This document shows, in pieces, positions 10,606-19,665 of a DNA stretch of 64,000 bases. This DNA is from Bog-375 sp049587755 (GTDB lineage: Bacteria > Acidobacteriota > Terriglobia > Bryobacterales > Bryobacteraceae): NCBI GenBank assembly GCA_049587755.1, contig JBAVEN010000010.1, positions 186,001-250,000 on the forward strand. Direction: 5' to 3'. The first letter of the stretch is position 1; each line of letters opens with the position of its first letter. The notes below the pieces were generated by a model. It ran no database searches. It was not told the DNA's origin and saw nothing but the letters and a program-made list of their open reading frames with translations. A program made the translations under genes and the position numbers.

Positions 10606-11136
10606 TTCTTTTTTGGCCACTTGTATCAATTGTCTCATGAAGTCAAAGAAGCTCTCGAAATTGCCACACCTCGAACGCTGCTTCGCCTCCATTCGATACC
10701 AGCACGCCGCCTTCCATCCACCGTTTTCGGACCGCAGGCCAGCCTTTTCAACAGCTTCATGGTGTCAGCGTCAGACGGCGCGTGTGGGTTTTGACGCAGT
10801 GCGATCCGCCGTGGGGGCCGGGGATGCCCGGCTCGCGGAGTTGCTACGTTTCCAAGCACGCGTGGATATGATTAGCGGCCCTATGGGCGGCGAAACGAGG
10901 GTTCTGTTCCCGTTGTCGATCAGGCGGCCACCTGGAGGCATGGGCGTCTTCTGTTTACGCTCGGCCCGGCGTCACGCGGGATATCCAGGGCGCAGCCCGT
11001 GGCTAGCTTTTTTTGTATCGGGGCACGGCTTCAGCCGGGCCGCAAAGTGTAGTAAGGAATCGGGCTCTAGCCCCTGGTGCCCGGCCCGGCGCTGCGTGGC
11101 CTGAGGCCACCTTTTGCGGATCCGTGCCCGGGCGGC
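10606..11136. other. Intergenic region with dispersed hairpin repeat
   Basis: About 530 bases between two minus-strand genes. No reading frame has credible codon bias. The left 80 bases would be the leader or alternative N-terminus of the penicillin-binding protein gene. The right part holds a copy of a repeat shared with 43001-43063 (listed separately) and further short inverted repeats of the GCCCGGC type around 10815-10830 and 11078-11090. Confidence 0.6.
11013..11076. repeat. Dispersed hairpin repeat, copy 1
   Basis: The first 33 bases, starting TTGTATCGGGGCACGGC, match 43001-43033 at 31 of 33 positions; both copies then diverge for about 20 bases and both end in a GCT(C/T)TAGCCCCTG block. 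The core CGGCTTCAGCCG is self-complementary and would form a short hairpin. The two copies lie 32 kb apart, each in a gap beside a minus-strand gene. Confidence 0.75.
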
Positions 11137-11580
11137 TTATTCCTTGCCGTCTCGCTCGCTGGAAGCGCTCAGCTCATCCCAGAAATCGTCCGAATGGGCG
11201 GTCCATTCCGGGTTGGACAAGCCGGTAATCTGCAGTTCTTCTTCCTTGAGCGTGCCGTGCCCGTACGCGCAGATGTATTCGATCCGCGGCCGCCCGAATT
11301 GCAGCATGTCTCCCCACGAGCCCGTCTCGACCGGCATCCGCAAACGGCGCAGGCAAGTGCGGCAGCGGTGGCGTTGATCCCAGACGATGAGATACAGCGT
11401 TCCCGCGGCCAGCAGAAACCAGCCCATCAATACCGCGATGCACAGCAGCTTCAGGCTGCCGCTTCGTAACGGATCGTTCGGGTACGGATCGGGGAAAAGC
11501 CTGGAGATCCATTCCAGCAGCCCATAGAGCGCCGCGGCGCCAGCCGCCAGCTTCGCACACAGGTAGCCCCAATACCGCAT
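11137..11580 (-). CDS. Small membrane protein with C-terminal zinc-ribbon-like segment
   Basis: A 147-residue hypothetical protein. Two hydrophobic segments are visible (about residues 5-27 and 45-67), followed by a cytoplasmic tail holding CRTC and, further on, ICAYGHG, which together could bind a metal like a zinc ribbon. The acidic/Ser-rich end carries no known motif. A GGGAGGTGG lies rather far (about 13 bases) from the ATG. It is divergent from the DUF255 gene with about 115 bases between the starts. I do not recognise the family. Confidence 0.65.
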   Translation of the reverse strand: MRYWGYLCAKLAAGAAALYGLLEWISRLFPDPYPNDPLRSGSLKLLCIAVLMGWFLLAAGTLYLIVWDQRHRCRTCLRRLRMPVETGSWGDMLQFGRPRIEYICAYGHGTLKEEELQITGLSNPEWTAHSDDFWDELSASSERDGKE

Positions 11581-11695
11581 ACCGATTTAGACACCACCTC
11601 CCTGCTTTCAGTTTCAACCGGCGGCCTTAAGTAAGCAAGCCCACGTCTTGAACTTGACACTGGCTGCGGTCCGTCCTTACGCTGAAGGCACTTCC

Positions 11696-13816
11696 ATGCA
11701 CTCGAACCGTCTGGCCCTGGAGAAAAGTCCGTACCTGCTGCAGCACGCTCACAATCCGGTGGATTGGTACGCTTGGGGAGCGGAGGCATTCGCCAAGGCG
11801 CGCGCCGAGGACAAGCCCATCTTTCTTTCGATCGGTTACTCCACCTGCCACTGGTGCCACGTGATGGAGCGGGAGTCGTTCGAAAATGAGTCGATCGCCG
11901 CCCAGCTCAATCGCGACTTCGTGTCGATCAAAGTGGATCGCGAGGAGCGCCCCGATGTCGACCGCATCTATATGGCCTTCGTGCAGGCCGTCACCGGCGG
12001 CGGGGGCTGGCCGATGTCGGTCTGGCTGACGCCCGAGTTGCAGCCCTTTTTTGGCGGCACTTACTTTCCGCTGGAAGACCGCTGGGGCCACGCCGGCTTC
12101 TCGAATGTTCTCACCCAGATCGCGCAGGCCTGGCGCGGCGACCGCCAACGCATCGCCGAATCGGCGCGCGAAGCGGTGTCGCAGCTCGAAAAAAGCGCTG
12201 CCTTCGACGGCCCGAGTCCCGGCAGCCGCCCGGCCGTCGACTATCCCGTGCTCGATAGCGGCTTCTTCGTCTTCCGCCGCACTTACGATTCCGAAATGGG
12301 CGGCTTCGGCCAGGCGCCCAAATTCCCGCGGCCCGCCGTCTTCGAGTTCCTGCTGCGCTACCATGCCCGCACCGGCAACCGCGAGGCGCTCGAGATGACG
12401 CTGCAGACCCTGCGCAAGATGGCCGAGGGCGGCCTGCACGATCAACTCGGCGGCGGGTTCCATCGCTATTCGGTGGACGAGCGCTGGTTCGTGCCGCATT
12501 TCGAAAAAATGCTCTACGACCAGGCGCAACTCGCCACCACCTATCTCGAAGCCTTCCAAATTACCGGCGACCATTCCTTCGCCCAGACCGCGCGCCGCAT
12601 CTTCGATTACGTGCTGCGCGACATGACTTCGCCGGAGGGCGGCTTCTACTCCGCCGAGGACGCCGACAGTGCCATCAGCCCTGAAGAACCCGCTGTCAAG
12701 GGAGAAGGCGCTTTCTATATCTGGTCCGCCGATGAAATCCGCCAGGTGGTCCCCGCGCCTGCCGCCGAATGGTTCGCCTACCGCTATGGCGTGGCAGAGG
12801 GTGGCAACGTAGTGAACGACCCGCACGCCGAATTCGCCGGCCGCAACATTCTTTACCAGGCGGCCACCGTGGAAGAAACCGCGGAGCAGTTTGGCCGCCC
12901 GCTGGAAGAGGTCCGCGCCGCGCTGGACAAGGCTAAAGCCGCGCTGCTCGCGGCGCGCGCCGCCCGTGTGCGCCCCCACCTGGACGACAAGATCCTCACC
13001 GCCTGGAACGGGCTGATGATTTCCGCCTTCGCCCTGGGCGGCACCGTGCTCGAAGAGCCGCGTTACGCCGCGGCCGCGCGCCGCGCCGCGGATTTTACGC
13101 TGAGCCGGCTTTTCCAGCCGGAGACCGGCCGCTTGTTGCGCCGCTATCGCGAAGGCGAGGCCGCCATTCCCGCCTTCCTCGAAGACTACGCCCTGTTCAC
13201 CCAAGCGCTGCTCGATCTCTACGAAGCCCAATTCGACCGCCGCGATCTGGAATGGGCGGTGCGCCTGGCCGAAAAGCAGAGCGCCCTGTTTGAAGACTCC
13301 GCCGGCGGCGGATTCTTCCACTCCCCGGCCGGTGATCCCAGCCTCGTGCTGCGCCTCAAGGAAGATTACGATGGCGCCGAGCCAAGCGGCAATTCGATCG
13401 CGATTCTCAACTTGCTGCGCCTCGCCCAAGTCACCGGCCGCGCCGGCTTTCGCGCCTCCGCCGAGCGCGCTTTGGCCGCCTTTGCGCCGCGCCTGGCCCA
13501 CGCTCCGGTGGCCCTGCCGGCCATGCTCACTGCCTGCGAATTCTACCTCGCCGAGCCGCGCCAGATCGTCATCGTCGGCACGCGCGATGCGGCCGGCACG
13601 CGCGACCTGCTGCGCGCCTTCCACACCCGCTTTGTGGCCAACCGCATCGTGCTGCTGGTGGATACCGAGGAGACCCGCCGCGCCCTGGCCGCCGCCATCC
13701 CCGCCATCGAATTCATGCAGCCCGCCGGCGGCAGCCCCAGCGCCTATGTCTGCCGCAATTACACTTGCCAGTTACCCATCACCGAGGCTGGCCAATTGGC
13801 CGAATTGCTACAATAG
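11696..13816 (+). CDS. Thioredoxin-domain protein, YyaL/SSP411 family (DUF255)
   Basis: A 706-residue cytoplasmic protein. The N-terminal 170 residues are the DUF255 thioredoxin fold, with the diagnostic stretch SPYLLQHAHNPVDWY and a Cys51-His-Trp-Cys54 active-site-like motif. The rest is an (alpha/alpha)6 barrel resembling N-acylglucosamine 2-epimerase-type or six-hairpin glycosidase folds, with the family signatures GGFHRYSVDERWFVPHFEKM and EDADS. Function in bacteria is not settled; a redox or sugar-related role is proposed for the family. I chose ATG 11696 rather than the longer frame because it has GAAGG nearby and the family starts just before the SPYLLQHA motif. Confidence 0.9.
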   Translation: MHSNRLALEKSPYLLQHAHNPVDWYAWGAEAFAKARAEDKPIFLSIGYSTCHWCHVMERESFENESIAAQLNRDFVSIKVDREERPDVDRIYMAFVQAVTGGGGWPMSVWLTPELQPFFGGTYFPLEDRWGHAGFSNVLTQIAQAWRGDRQRIAESAREAVSQLEKSAAFDGPSPGSRPAVDYPVLDSGFFVFRRTYDSEMGGFGQAPKFPRPAVFEFLLRYHARTGNREALEMTLQTLRKMAEGGLHDQLGGGFHRYSVDERWFVPHFEKMLYDQAQLATTYLEAFQITGDHSFAQTARRIFDYVLRDMTSPEGGFYSAEDADSAISPEEPAVKGEGAFYIWSADEIRQVVPAPAAEWFAYRYGVAEGGNVVNDPHAEFAGRNILYQAATVEETAEQFGRPLEEVRAALDKAKAALLAARAARVRPHLDDKILTAWNGLMISAFALGGTVLEEPRYAAAARRAADFTLSRLFQPETGRLLRRYREGEAAIPAFLEDYALFTQALLDLYEAQFDRRDLEWAVRLAEKQSALFEDSAGGGFFHSPAGDPSLVLRLKEDYDGAEPSGNSIAILNLLRLAQVTGRAGFRASAERALAAFAPRLAHAPVALPAMLTACEFYLAEPRQIVIVGTRDAAGTRDLLRAFHTRFVANRIVLLVDTEETRRALAAAIPAIEFMQPAGGSPSAYVCRNYTCQLPITEAGQLAELLQ

Positions 13817-13849
13817 AAACTCCAACGCCACTTCATACTGGGAGGAATT

Positions 13850-14371
13850 ATGGAAAGACCGGGAGCTACCACCATGCGAGGCAACCCCCTGACTCTGGTC
13901 GGGCCGGAACTCAAGCCCGGCGATGCCGCTCCGGACTTCAGCGTGGTCGATGGCAGCCTGAAGCCGGTGACGCTGGCCGATACCGGCGCACACGTCCGCA
14001 TCGTCAGCGTGGTGCCTTCGCTCGATACCCCGGTGTGCGACGCGCAAACCAAGCGCTTCAATGAGGCCGCGGCTTCCCTGCCCGGCATCGATATTCTGAC
14101 CGTCAGCATGGACCTGCCTTTCGCGCAAAAGCGCTGGTGCGGCGCCTTCGGCGTGGACAAGGTGAAGATGCTCTCCGATCACAAGGACGCCTCTTTCGGC
14201 TCCCACTACGGCACGCTGATTAAGGAACTACGCATCGAAAGCCGCGCTATTTTCGTAATTGACCGGAACAATCGGGTGCGTCACGCGGAATATGTAAAAG
14301 AAGTGGCCGATCATCCCGATTATGAAGCGGCGTTGCGGGCGGCACGGAACGCGTTTGCGGCCACGGCCTGA
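13850..14371 (+). CDS. tpx: Thiol peroxidase (atypical 2-Cys peroxiredoxin)
   Basis: A 173-residue peroxiredoxin that reduces hydroperoxides using thioredoxin. The peroxidatic Cys63 lies in SLDTPVCD and the resolving Cys97 in RWCGAFG, a spacing of 34 residues as in E. coli Tpx (Cys61/Cys95). Length and motifs match the family along the whole protein. GGGAGG stands 6-7 bases before the ATG. It follows the DUF255 thioredoxin-domain gene by 33 bases in the same direction, so the two probably form a redox operon. Confidence 0.96.
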   Translation: MERPGATTMRGNPLTLVGPELKPGDAAPDFSVVDGSLKPVTLADTGAHVRIVSVVPSLDTPVCDAQTKRFNEAAASLPGIDILTVSMDLPFAQKRWCGAFGVDKVKMLSDHKDASFGSHYGTLIKELRIESRAIFVIDRNNRVRHAEYVKEVADHPDYEAALRAARNAFAATA

Positions 14372-14432
14372 ACCGGATTGAACCGCTCGCGCGCGAGGTT
14401 TCGCCTGCAAACGGCATTTTTTTACGGCTTCT

Positions 14433-14542
14433 GGTGGGGCGGGCTTCAGCCTGCCAACGCCCGCTTGCGGGCGCAGTTCCTCGCTGACTTACGCTCGCGG
14501 CTCCGTTGCGCTATCAGAGCCGCGACCGTCAGGCAGCGGTTG
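14433..14542. repeat. Composite of two dispersed repeats
   Basis: The gap between tpx and the murJ-like gene is filled by repeat material. GGTGGGGCGGGCTTCAGCC at 14433-14455 is a hairpin with a degenerate relative at 42892-42914. GAGCCGCGACCGTCAGG onwards (14517-14542) matches 38244-38269 at 24 of 26 positions. A GCTCGCGGCTCCG just before the second repeat can pair with part of it. No gene is seen here. Confidence 0.65.
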
Positions 14543-14575
14543 CCGGCGGTTAGACCAGCTATTTCCTGACGCGCC

Positions 14576-15949
14576 ATGAGCTCTACCCAACCAACCCCGC
14601 CGTTGAGCGCCGAGTGGGTTCTGAACCGCGCGGTGGAAAGCCCGCTGGTGCGCGGCGGGCTGGTCATTGTGGCCGGCCTCGTCACCGGCAATGTGCTCGG
14701 ATTCTTGCGCGTGGCGCTCACTGCCTACCTGCTCGGCACCCACAGTCGCGCCGATTCCCTCGCCGTCGCCATGGGCCCCATCGATACCCTGAATTCGGTG
14801 GTCATCAACAGCATCGTGTTCGCATTCGTTCCCATGCTGACCGGGGCCGGTGGCCATGCGCGGCTCGCCCTTTTCCGGCGCCTGCTGCGCGTCTTCGCCT
14901 GGATCTTCGGCGCCATCGCGGCGGCTGTTGTGGTGGCAGCGCCGTCGTTGATGCGCATTCTGGCGCCCGGCCTCAATCCGGTTTATCTCGCGTTCGCCAC
15001 CACCAACCTGCGGATCTTCGCGCTCTCCACTTTCGCAGCCGGAACCGCCGCGGTATATTGCGCGCTGCTCTATACTGGCCGCCGCTTCGGCCCCATGGCC
15101 TTCTACCAGGCGGTGCTCAACGTGTTCACCATCGCGCTCGCGTTGGCGTTGTGGCGAGCCGTGGGCGTCTATGCCTTCGCCATCGGTTACACCGCCGGCG
15201 CTTTCGCCCAATTGGCCATCGTCTGGTTCGCCACCCGCCGCGAGCTGGCGCAGGCCGCCGCCGAACCGTGCACGGTGCACTGGCGCGAGATCGCCGCCAA
15301 GCCGGCCTTTTTCGTCGTCTACGCGGCGGCCCTGGGCCTGAACATCGTCTTCACCCGCGCTTATGCCACACACGTGGGGCCAGGGATGGCCGCGGCTCTC
15401 GATTACTGCATGCGCGGCGTAGGCGTGCCCTTGGCGCTGCTGGTGAGCCCCATCTCCAATTCGCTGCTTCCCGAAATCAGCCGTCTGCGCAGCCTGGCGC
15501 GCATACGCGACGCCTTCCGCCTGATCGATCGCACCGTGGCGCTCACCGCGTTGGCCGCCGTGGCCGGTTGCGGCTTCGCCATTCTGTTCCGCCACCCCGC
15601 CATCCGCATCGCCTTCCAGCGCGGCAGCTTCAGCGCCGGATCCACCAGCCTGGTGGCCGCCGTGTTTCTCGGCATGGGCCCCAGCATGGTGGGCTGGAGT
15701 TTGCTTGAGGTAACCGCCCGCTCGCTGTTCGCCCTCGACCGCCCCTGGCCGCCCGTGCTCGCCGCCATCGTCCCTCTGTTACTCAACGTTGCGATTACCC
15801 TGCGTCTGCGCTCCTTCCGCCCCGAATGGATCGGCCTCGGCGCCAGCATCGGCCTGATGGCCGGCTTCGTAGTCCTCTTCGCCATCGCTCACACCGGCCG
15901 CCGAAGATGGCTGGAACCGGGGGCAGCGCTGGCGGGGGTGGGGGCGTAG
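14576..15949 (+). CDS. murJ: MurJ/MviN-type lipid flippase
   Basis: A 457-residue polytopic membrane protein of the MOP superfamily, with about 12 predicted helices. The N-terminal GLVTGNVLGFLRVALTAYLLG matches the conserved first helix of MurJ, and SPISNSLLPEISRLRS and FQRGSFSA match later family motifs. MurJ moves lipid II across the inner membrane for peptidoglycan synthesis. The protein is somewhat shorter than typical MurJ (about 500-530 residues), mainly at the C-terminus, so a role in another polysaccharide pathway is possible. The gene symbol is therefore tentative. Confidence 0.8.
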   Translation: MSSTQPTPPLSAEWVLNRAVESPLVRGGLVIVAGLVTGNVLGFLRVALTAYLLGTHSRADSLAVAMGPIDTLNSVVINSIVFAFVPMLTGAGGHARLALFRRLLRVFAWIFGAIAAAVVVAAPSLMRILAPGLNPVYLAFATTNLRIFALSTFAAGTAAVYCALLYTGRRFGPMAFYQAVLNVFTIALALALWRAVGVYAFAIGYTAGAFAQLAIVWFATRRELAQAAAEPCTVHWREIAAKPAFFVVYAAALGLNIVFTRAYATHVGPGMAAALDYCMRGVGVPLALLVSPISNSLLPEISRLRSLARIRDAFRLIDRTVALTALAAVAGCGFAILFRHPAIRIAFQRGSFSAGSTSLVAAVFLGMGPSMVGWSLLEVTARSLFALDRPWPPVLAAIVPLLLNVAITLRLRSFRPEWIGLGASIGLMAGFVVLFAIAHTGRRRWLEPGAALAGVGA

Positions 15950-15954
15950 GGGCG

Positions 15955-16857
15955 ATGAGAATTGGTGGCCTCAACACGGGAATCGCGGTAGCCCAGCTAA
16001 ATCATCTGTTCGGCATCGAAGAGATACTCAAGCGACGAGGGCTAGTCGTTTCGCGATATGAACGGCCGGAAAAACTCCTCTTCGAGCGTTCCGAGCACGA
16101 GTTCCCGGTCGCCTTCTTCGAGGGTATGCACTCGACCTCCTTTCGGCGCACCGTGGCCTGCGTCGCCAACTCGCCCGATTTGTGCTCCGCACCGTCTGTT
16201 GCCAATGCGGTTGGTATTACTGAAGCGAAGGCGTCAGTCAACCTCGACCGTGCGACTCAACTCGGAATGATTGCAGCGTCAGAAGGCGGCTATCGCCCGG
16301 CTCGTCAGGTAGGTTTTGGCGCTACGCTCGAATGGTACGTAGCTGCCGTTTGCATCAGAGAACTTGGGTCGATTGCGTACTGGGGTGTAGAGGTCGAGGA
16401 TCTCTCGGGCGATTATGATGTCATTGTCATCAGAGATACTCAGGTCGGCTACATTGAGTGTAAGAGCGGTCAGTCCTCCAACGTTACGCGCCAGGACGTA
16501 AATAGTTTCCTGGAACGGGAGGATCTGCTTGCGCCCCAGTTCTCGGTCTTTCTCGCCGACGGGACGTCGCTAGAAAAGGCCGCACAATTCGCGCAGTATG
16601 CGCTCGAATCATCGCGAGAGTACGACATAGAAATACCAGGCGTGATGGAACACAGCGGAACGCTTGAGGTTGAACCCTACGACGAGTTTGTTCGGGTCAC
16701 TCCCATCAATGCATTTTTCGTCGGGATACAGAGGCATTCGCTGAGAAGCACTTTGCGGCGAGTTTATCAATTCCTCACGACTGTCTGCGATCGAAACGTC
16801 CGGTTGGAGAACCGAGCCGCGAAGAGCCGGTTCGGGCTAAGATCTGGCGGTTGGTAG
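15955..16857 (+). CDS. Helix-turn-helix plus PD-(D/E)XK nuclease-like protein
   Basis: A 300-residue soluble protein. Residues about 80-116 (PSVANAVGITEAKAS, then LGMIA and YRPA) look like a winged helix. The following part has the layout of a PD-(D/E)XK nuclease: Glu126 in a helix, Asp153/Asp155 in SGDYDVIVI, and Glu168-x-Lys170 in YIECKSG, followed by a helix. The core of restriction-like and CARF-linked nucleases looks like this, but I cannot assign a family. The codon use is visibly less G/C-rich than its neighbours, suggesting acquisition. It starts 5 bases after the murJ-like stop (ATG chosen for GGGGCG upstream) and ends 28 bases from the convergent rarA. Confidence 0.7.
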   Translation: MRIGGLNTGIAVAQLNHLFGIEEILKRRGLVVSRYERPEKLLFERSEHEFPVAFFEGMHSTSFRRTVACVANSPDLCSAPSVANAVGITEAKASVNLDRATQLGMIAASEGGYRPARQVGFGATLEWYVAAVCIRELGSIAYWGVEVEDLSGDYDVIVIRDTQVGYIECKSGQSSNVTRQDVNSFLEREDLLAPQFSVFLADGTSLEKAAQFAQYALESSREYDIEIPGVMEHSGTLEVEPYDEFVRVTPINAFFVGIQRHSLRSTLRRVYQFLTTVCDRNVRLENRAAKSRFGLRSGGW

Positions 16858-16885
16858 CCGAGGTGGGGCCGCTGGCGCGGCGCGA

Positions 16886-18205
16886 CTACCTCTCGCCCTT
16901 ACCTCGCTCCGCCTTCGCCTGCCGTATTTCTTCCAGCCGATCGGCAATCCGCTTTTCGATGCCATGATCGGTCGGGAAATAGTAACGGCGCCCCGCTAGC
17001 GATGGAGGCAGGCATTCCATATCGGTGATAGCGTCCTCGAATTTGTGGGCGTGCTCGTAGCCTACGCCGTAGCCCCAGGCTTTCATGTCGCGGGTCACGG
17101 CGTTGCGCAGGTTCATCGGGACCGGATCGGCAATCGTGTTCTCCACGTCCGCCGCGGCCGCGCCCAGCGCGCGGTACGAAGCGTCGCTCTTGGGCGCGGC
17201 GCAGAGGTAAATGGCGACCTGCGCCAGCGCCAGGTCGCCTTCCGGAATCCCTAGAAAGTGTACCGCTTGCATGGCGGCGATGGCCTGTTCGAGCGCCCGC
17301 GGATCGGCCAGGCCGATGTCTTCGATCGACATGCGGATCAGCCGCCGCGCCAGATACAGCCGGTCTTCGCCCGATTCAAGCATCCGCGCCAGCCAGTACA
17401 GCGCCGCATCCACATCGCTCGATCGCACCGATTTGTGCAGCGCCGAAATCAGGTTGTAGTGCTCCTCGCCGCCCTTGTCGTAGAGCAGCACTTTGCGCTC
17501 GATGGCGTTTTCGAGCGCCGCCTGGGTGAGCGTTCCCTGCGATGCCGCAGCCGCGGCTTCGAGCGTGTTGTACGCCTGCCGCGCGTCGCCATTGGCGTAA
17601 ATGGCGATCTGCTCCAGCAGTTCGTCCGTCGCTTCCAGATGCACCACCGGCAGCGCCCGCCGCAGCAGCGTCGTCAGCTCCGGCACGGTGAGCAGCCGTA
17701 GCGCGTACACGCGCGACCGCGACAGCAGCGCCGAAATCACTTCGAAGGAAGGATTCTCCGTGGTGGCGCCAATGAGAATGATGTCGCCGCGCTCCACGTA
17801 AGGCAGGAACGCATCCTGCTGGGCTTTGTTGAAGCGGTGGATTTCATCGATGAACATGATGGTGCGCCGGCCCATGCGCCGTAGTTTTTCCGCATCGGCC
17901 ATCACCGCCTTGATTTCCTTGATGCCGCTCAGCACCGCGCTGAACGGGATGAACTCGCAGCGCGTGATGCGGGCGATCAGCTTGGCGAGCGTGGTCTTGC
18001 CGACGCCGGGAGGGCCCCATAGGATTACCGAGCTGAGCTCGTCGCGTTCGATCTGCCGGCGCAGCGGTTTCTCCGGCCCGAGGATGTGCTCCTGGCCGAT
18101 GAAGTCTTCCAGCCGGTCGGGCCGCATGCGCTCTGCCAGCGGGCGACCTTCGTCTCTTGCGGAGGAGGCAGCGGCCGCGGGCGGAGTGGAATCGAACAGG
18201 CTCAC
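16886..18205 (-). CDS. rarA: Replication-associated recombination protein A (AAA+ ATPase)
   Basis: A 439-residue clamp-loader-like AAA+ ATPase acting at stalled replication forks. MRPDRLEDFIGQEHIL is the typical RarA/RuvB-like start, Walker A is GPPGVGKTT (residues 64-72), Walker B FIDEIHRF, sensor 1 GATTENPSFE, and the C-terminal tetramerisation region carries DIGLADP and GYGVGYEHAHKF. The frame is open further upstream but the start is almost certainly the GTG at 18205: it gives the normal family N-terminus and overlaps the stop of the TrmH-type gene by 4 bases (GTGA), indicating translational coupling. Confidence 0.95.
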   Translation of the reverse strand: MSLFDSTPPAAAASSARDEGRPLAERMRPDRLEDFIGQEHILGPEKPLRRQIERDELSSVILWGPPGVGKTTLAKLIARITRCEFIPFSAVLSGIKEIKAVMADAEKLRRMGRRTIMFIDEIHRFNKAQQDAFLPYVERGDIILIGATTENPSFEVISALLSRSRVYALRLLTVPELTTLLRRALPVVHLEATDELLEQIAIYANGDARQAYNTLEAAAAASQGTLTQAALENAIERKVLLYDKGGEEHYNLISALHKSVRSSDVDAALYWLARMLESGEDRLYLARRLIRMSIEDIGLADPRALEQAIAAMQAVHFLGIPEGDLALAQVAIYLCAAPKSDASYRALGAAAADVENTIADPVPMNLRNAVTRDMKAWGYGVGYEHAHKFEDAITDMECLPPSLAGRRYYFPTDHGIEKRIADRLEEIRQAKAERGKGER

Positions 18206-19008
18206 GCGCGTACGGTCCTTTGCCGCCGGGCTTCGTAGAGCAGAATGCCGGCCGCCACGGCCGCGTTGAGCGACTCGACGCCCACCGTCGGAATCGAGAC
18301 ATCGAGCGCCGCCGCGCGCAGCACGCCTCCCACCCCGCGCGCTTCGTTGCCGATTACCAGGCCGCACGGCCGCGCGAAATCCACATCGGCCAGCGCCCTC
18401 GCCGGCGCTCCGGGACGGGTCGGAACGCCCGCGTACAGCTCCACCCGGTTCTGCTGCAGCGCGGCGCGCGCCAGCGCGGCATCCATACCGTAAAGGAAGG
18501 GAACGCGAAACACCGAGCCCGCCGACGCGCGGATGGTTTTCGGATTGTGCGGGCTCACCGTCCCCTTGACGAACAGCGCCCCGGTGGCGCCGAAAGCCTC
18601 CGCCGCGCGCAGGATAGCGCCGGCGTTGCCGGGATCTTGCATGCCGTCCAGCACCACTACCAGCGGGCAGCCGCGAAACAGTTGTTCGAGCTTCCATTCC
18701 GGCGGCCTCACCAGCGCCATCACTCCCTGCGCGGTTTCAGTTCCGGAAATGCTTTGGAAAAGGTTGTCCGGGAGCACGGCCACTTTGACGCCCGCCAGGC
18801 CGCGGACGTGCCCCGTGGCGGCCGAGCGCACCGATTCCGCCGCCAGCACAATCTTCACTTCGCACTCGCTCTTGAGCGCCTCTTCCAGCAGGTGAAACGT
18901 CTCGGCCACGCACCAGCCGTCGGCGGTCAGGCTGCCCCGCGCGATGGCCCGGCGCACATCCTTGACCAGCGGGTTGGCCGCGCTCGAGATCGTCTCCGGC
19001 CTGGGCAT
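18202..19008 (-). CDS. TrmH/SpoU-family RNA methyltransferase
   Basis: A 268-residue 2'-O-ribose RNA methyltransferase of the SPOUT class. The three SpoU motifs are present: NPGNAGAILRAAEAFG, LVIGNEARGVG and VGVESLNAAVAAGILLYE. The N-terminus (NPLVKDVRRAI) resembles the L30e-like substrate-binding domain of RlmB/TsnR-type enzymes, so the target is probably 23S rRNA or tRNA, not determinable here. The ATG at 19008 was chosen over a longer frame because the extra N-terminal sequence has no family features and lies antisense to the divergent gene. It overlaps rarA by 4 bases. Confidence 0.9.
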   Translation of the reverse strand: MPRPETISSAANPLVKDVRRAIARGSLTADGWCVAETFHLLEEALKSECEVKIVLAAESVRSAATGHVRGLAGVKVAVLPDNLFQSISGTETAQGVMALVRPPEWKLEQLFRGCPLVVVLDGMQDPGNAGAILRAAEAFGATGALFVKGTVSPHNPKTIRASAGSVFRVPFLYGMDAALARAALQQNRVELYAGVPTRPGAPARALADVDFARPCGLVIGNEARGVGGVLRAAALDVSIPTVGVESLNAAVAAGILLYEARRQRTVRA

Positions 19009-19045
19009 GCGATTACAATAGGTTCGGACGATCAGATTATCGCAG

Positions 19046-19639
19046 ATGAAACGCGTGGCATGGGCCGTAGGGCTGGTGGCGCTGGTCGCGCTGGCCCTGC
19101 TGGCGGTGAGCGTCATTCGCCTGGCCCACCGTATCGAACGGCAGTCCACCGTGGACGAAGCGCAACCGGCGGACATCATCCTCGTGCTCGGCGCGGCGGA
19201 ATACAAGGGCCGGCCGTCGCCCGTGTTGCGCGCCCGCCTGGACCACGCTCTCGACTTGTACACACGCAAGCTGGCTTCCCGCATCATGACCACCGGCGGC
19301 TCCGGTGGAGAACCGGTCTTCACCGAAGGCGGAGTGGGGCGCGATTACCTCATGAGCCACGGCGTGCCTTCGGAATCCATCGTGGTCGAAAACGAAGGCG
19401 AGACTACCGTGCAATCGACCGACCTGGCAGCCGAAATCCTTCACCGCATGGGCCTCCACTCGGTGATCGTCGTCAGCGATGGCTATCACATCTACCGCGT
19501 GAAACGGATCCTGCAAAAGCGTGGCTTCACAGTGTACGGCTCGCCCCGCCGGGACCACAACACGCCGCAACGCGAGCGCTGGAACTATATTCGGCAGGCC
19601 ATCGGCTACATTCTTTGGCGTGCCGGCATCGGCGTGTAG
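19046..19639 (+). CDS. YdcF/SanA-like protein (DUF218)
   Basis: A 197-residue protein with an N-terminal membrane segment (residues 5-26) and one DUF218 domain. Family signatures are ILVLGAAEYKGRPSPVLRARLDHA, TGGSG with the following EG, and SIVVENEGETT, plus SDGYHIYRVKRI. DUF218 proteins such as SanA, ElyC and YdcF are linked to cell envelope integrity, and the biochemical activity is unclear. It is divergent from the TrmH-type gene with 37 bases between starts, so the two promoters must overlap. It converges with fcl. Confidence 0.88.
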   Translation: MKRVAWAVGLVALVALALLAVSVIRLAHRIERQSTVDEAQPADIILVLGAAEYKGRPSPVLRARLDHALDLYTRKLASRIMTTGGSGGEPVFTEGGVGRDYLMSHGVPSESIVVENEGETTVQSTDLAAEILHRMGLHSVIVVSDGYHIYRVKRILQKRGFTVYGSPRRDHNTPQRERWNYIRQAIGYILWRAGIGV

Positions 19640-19665
19640 GCACCGCGCACGCCCGCCCGCGGCCC

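Noticed and set aside
11627..13624. 665-codon minus-strand open frame
   Set aside because: Antisense to the DUF255 gene, which has clear family motifs; no own motif.
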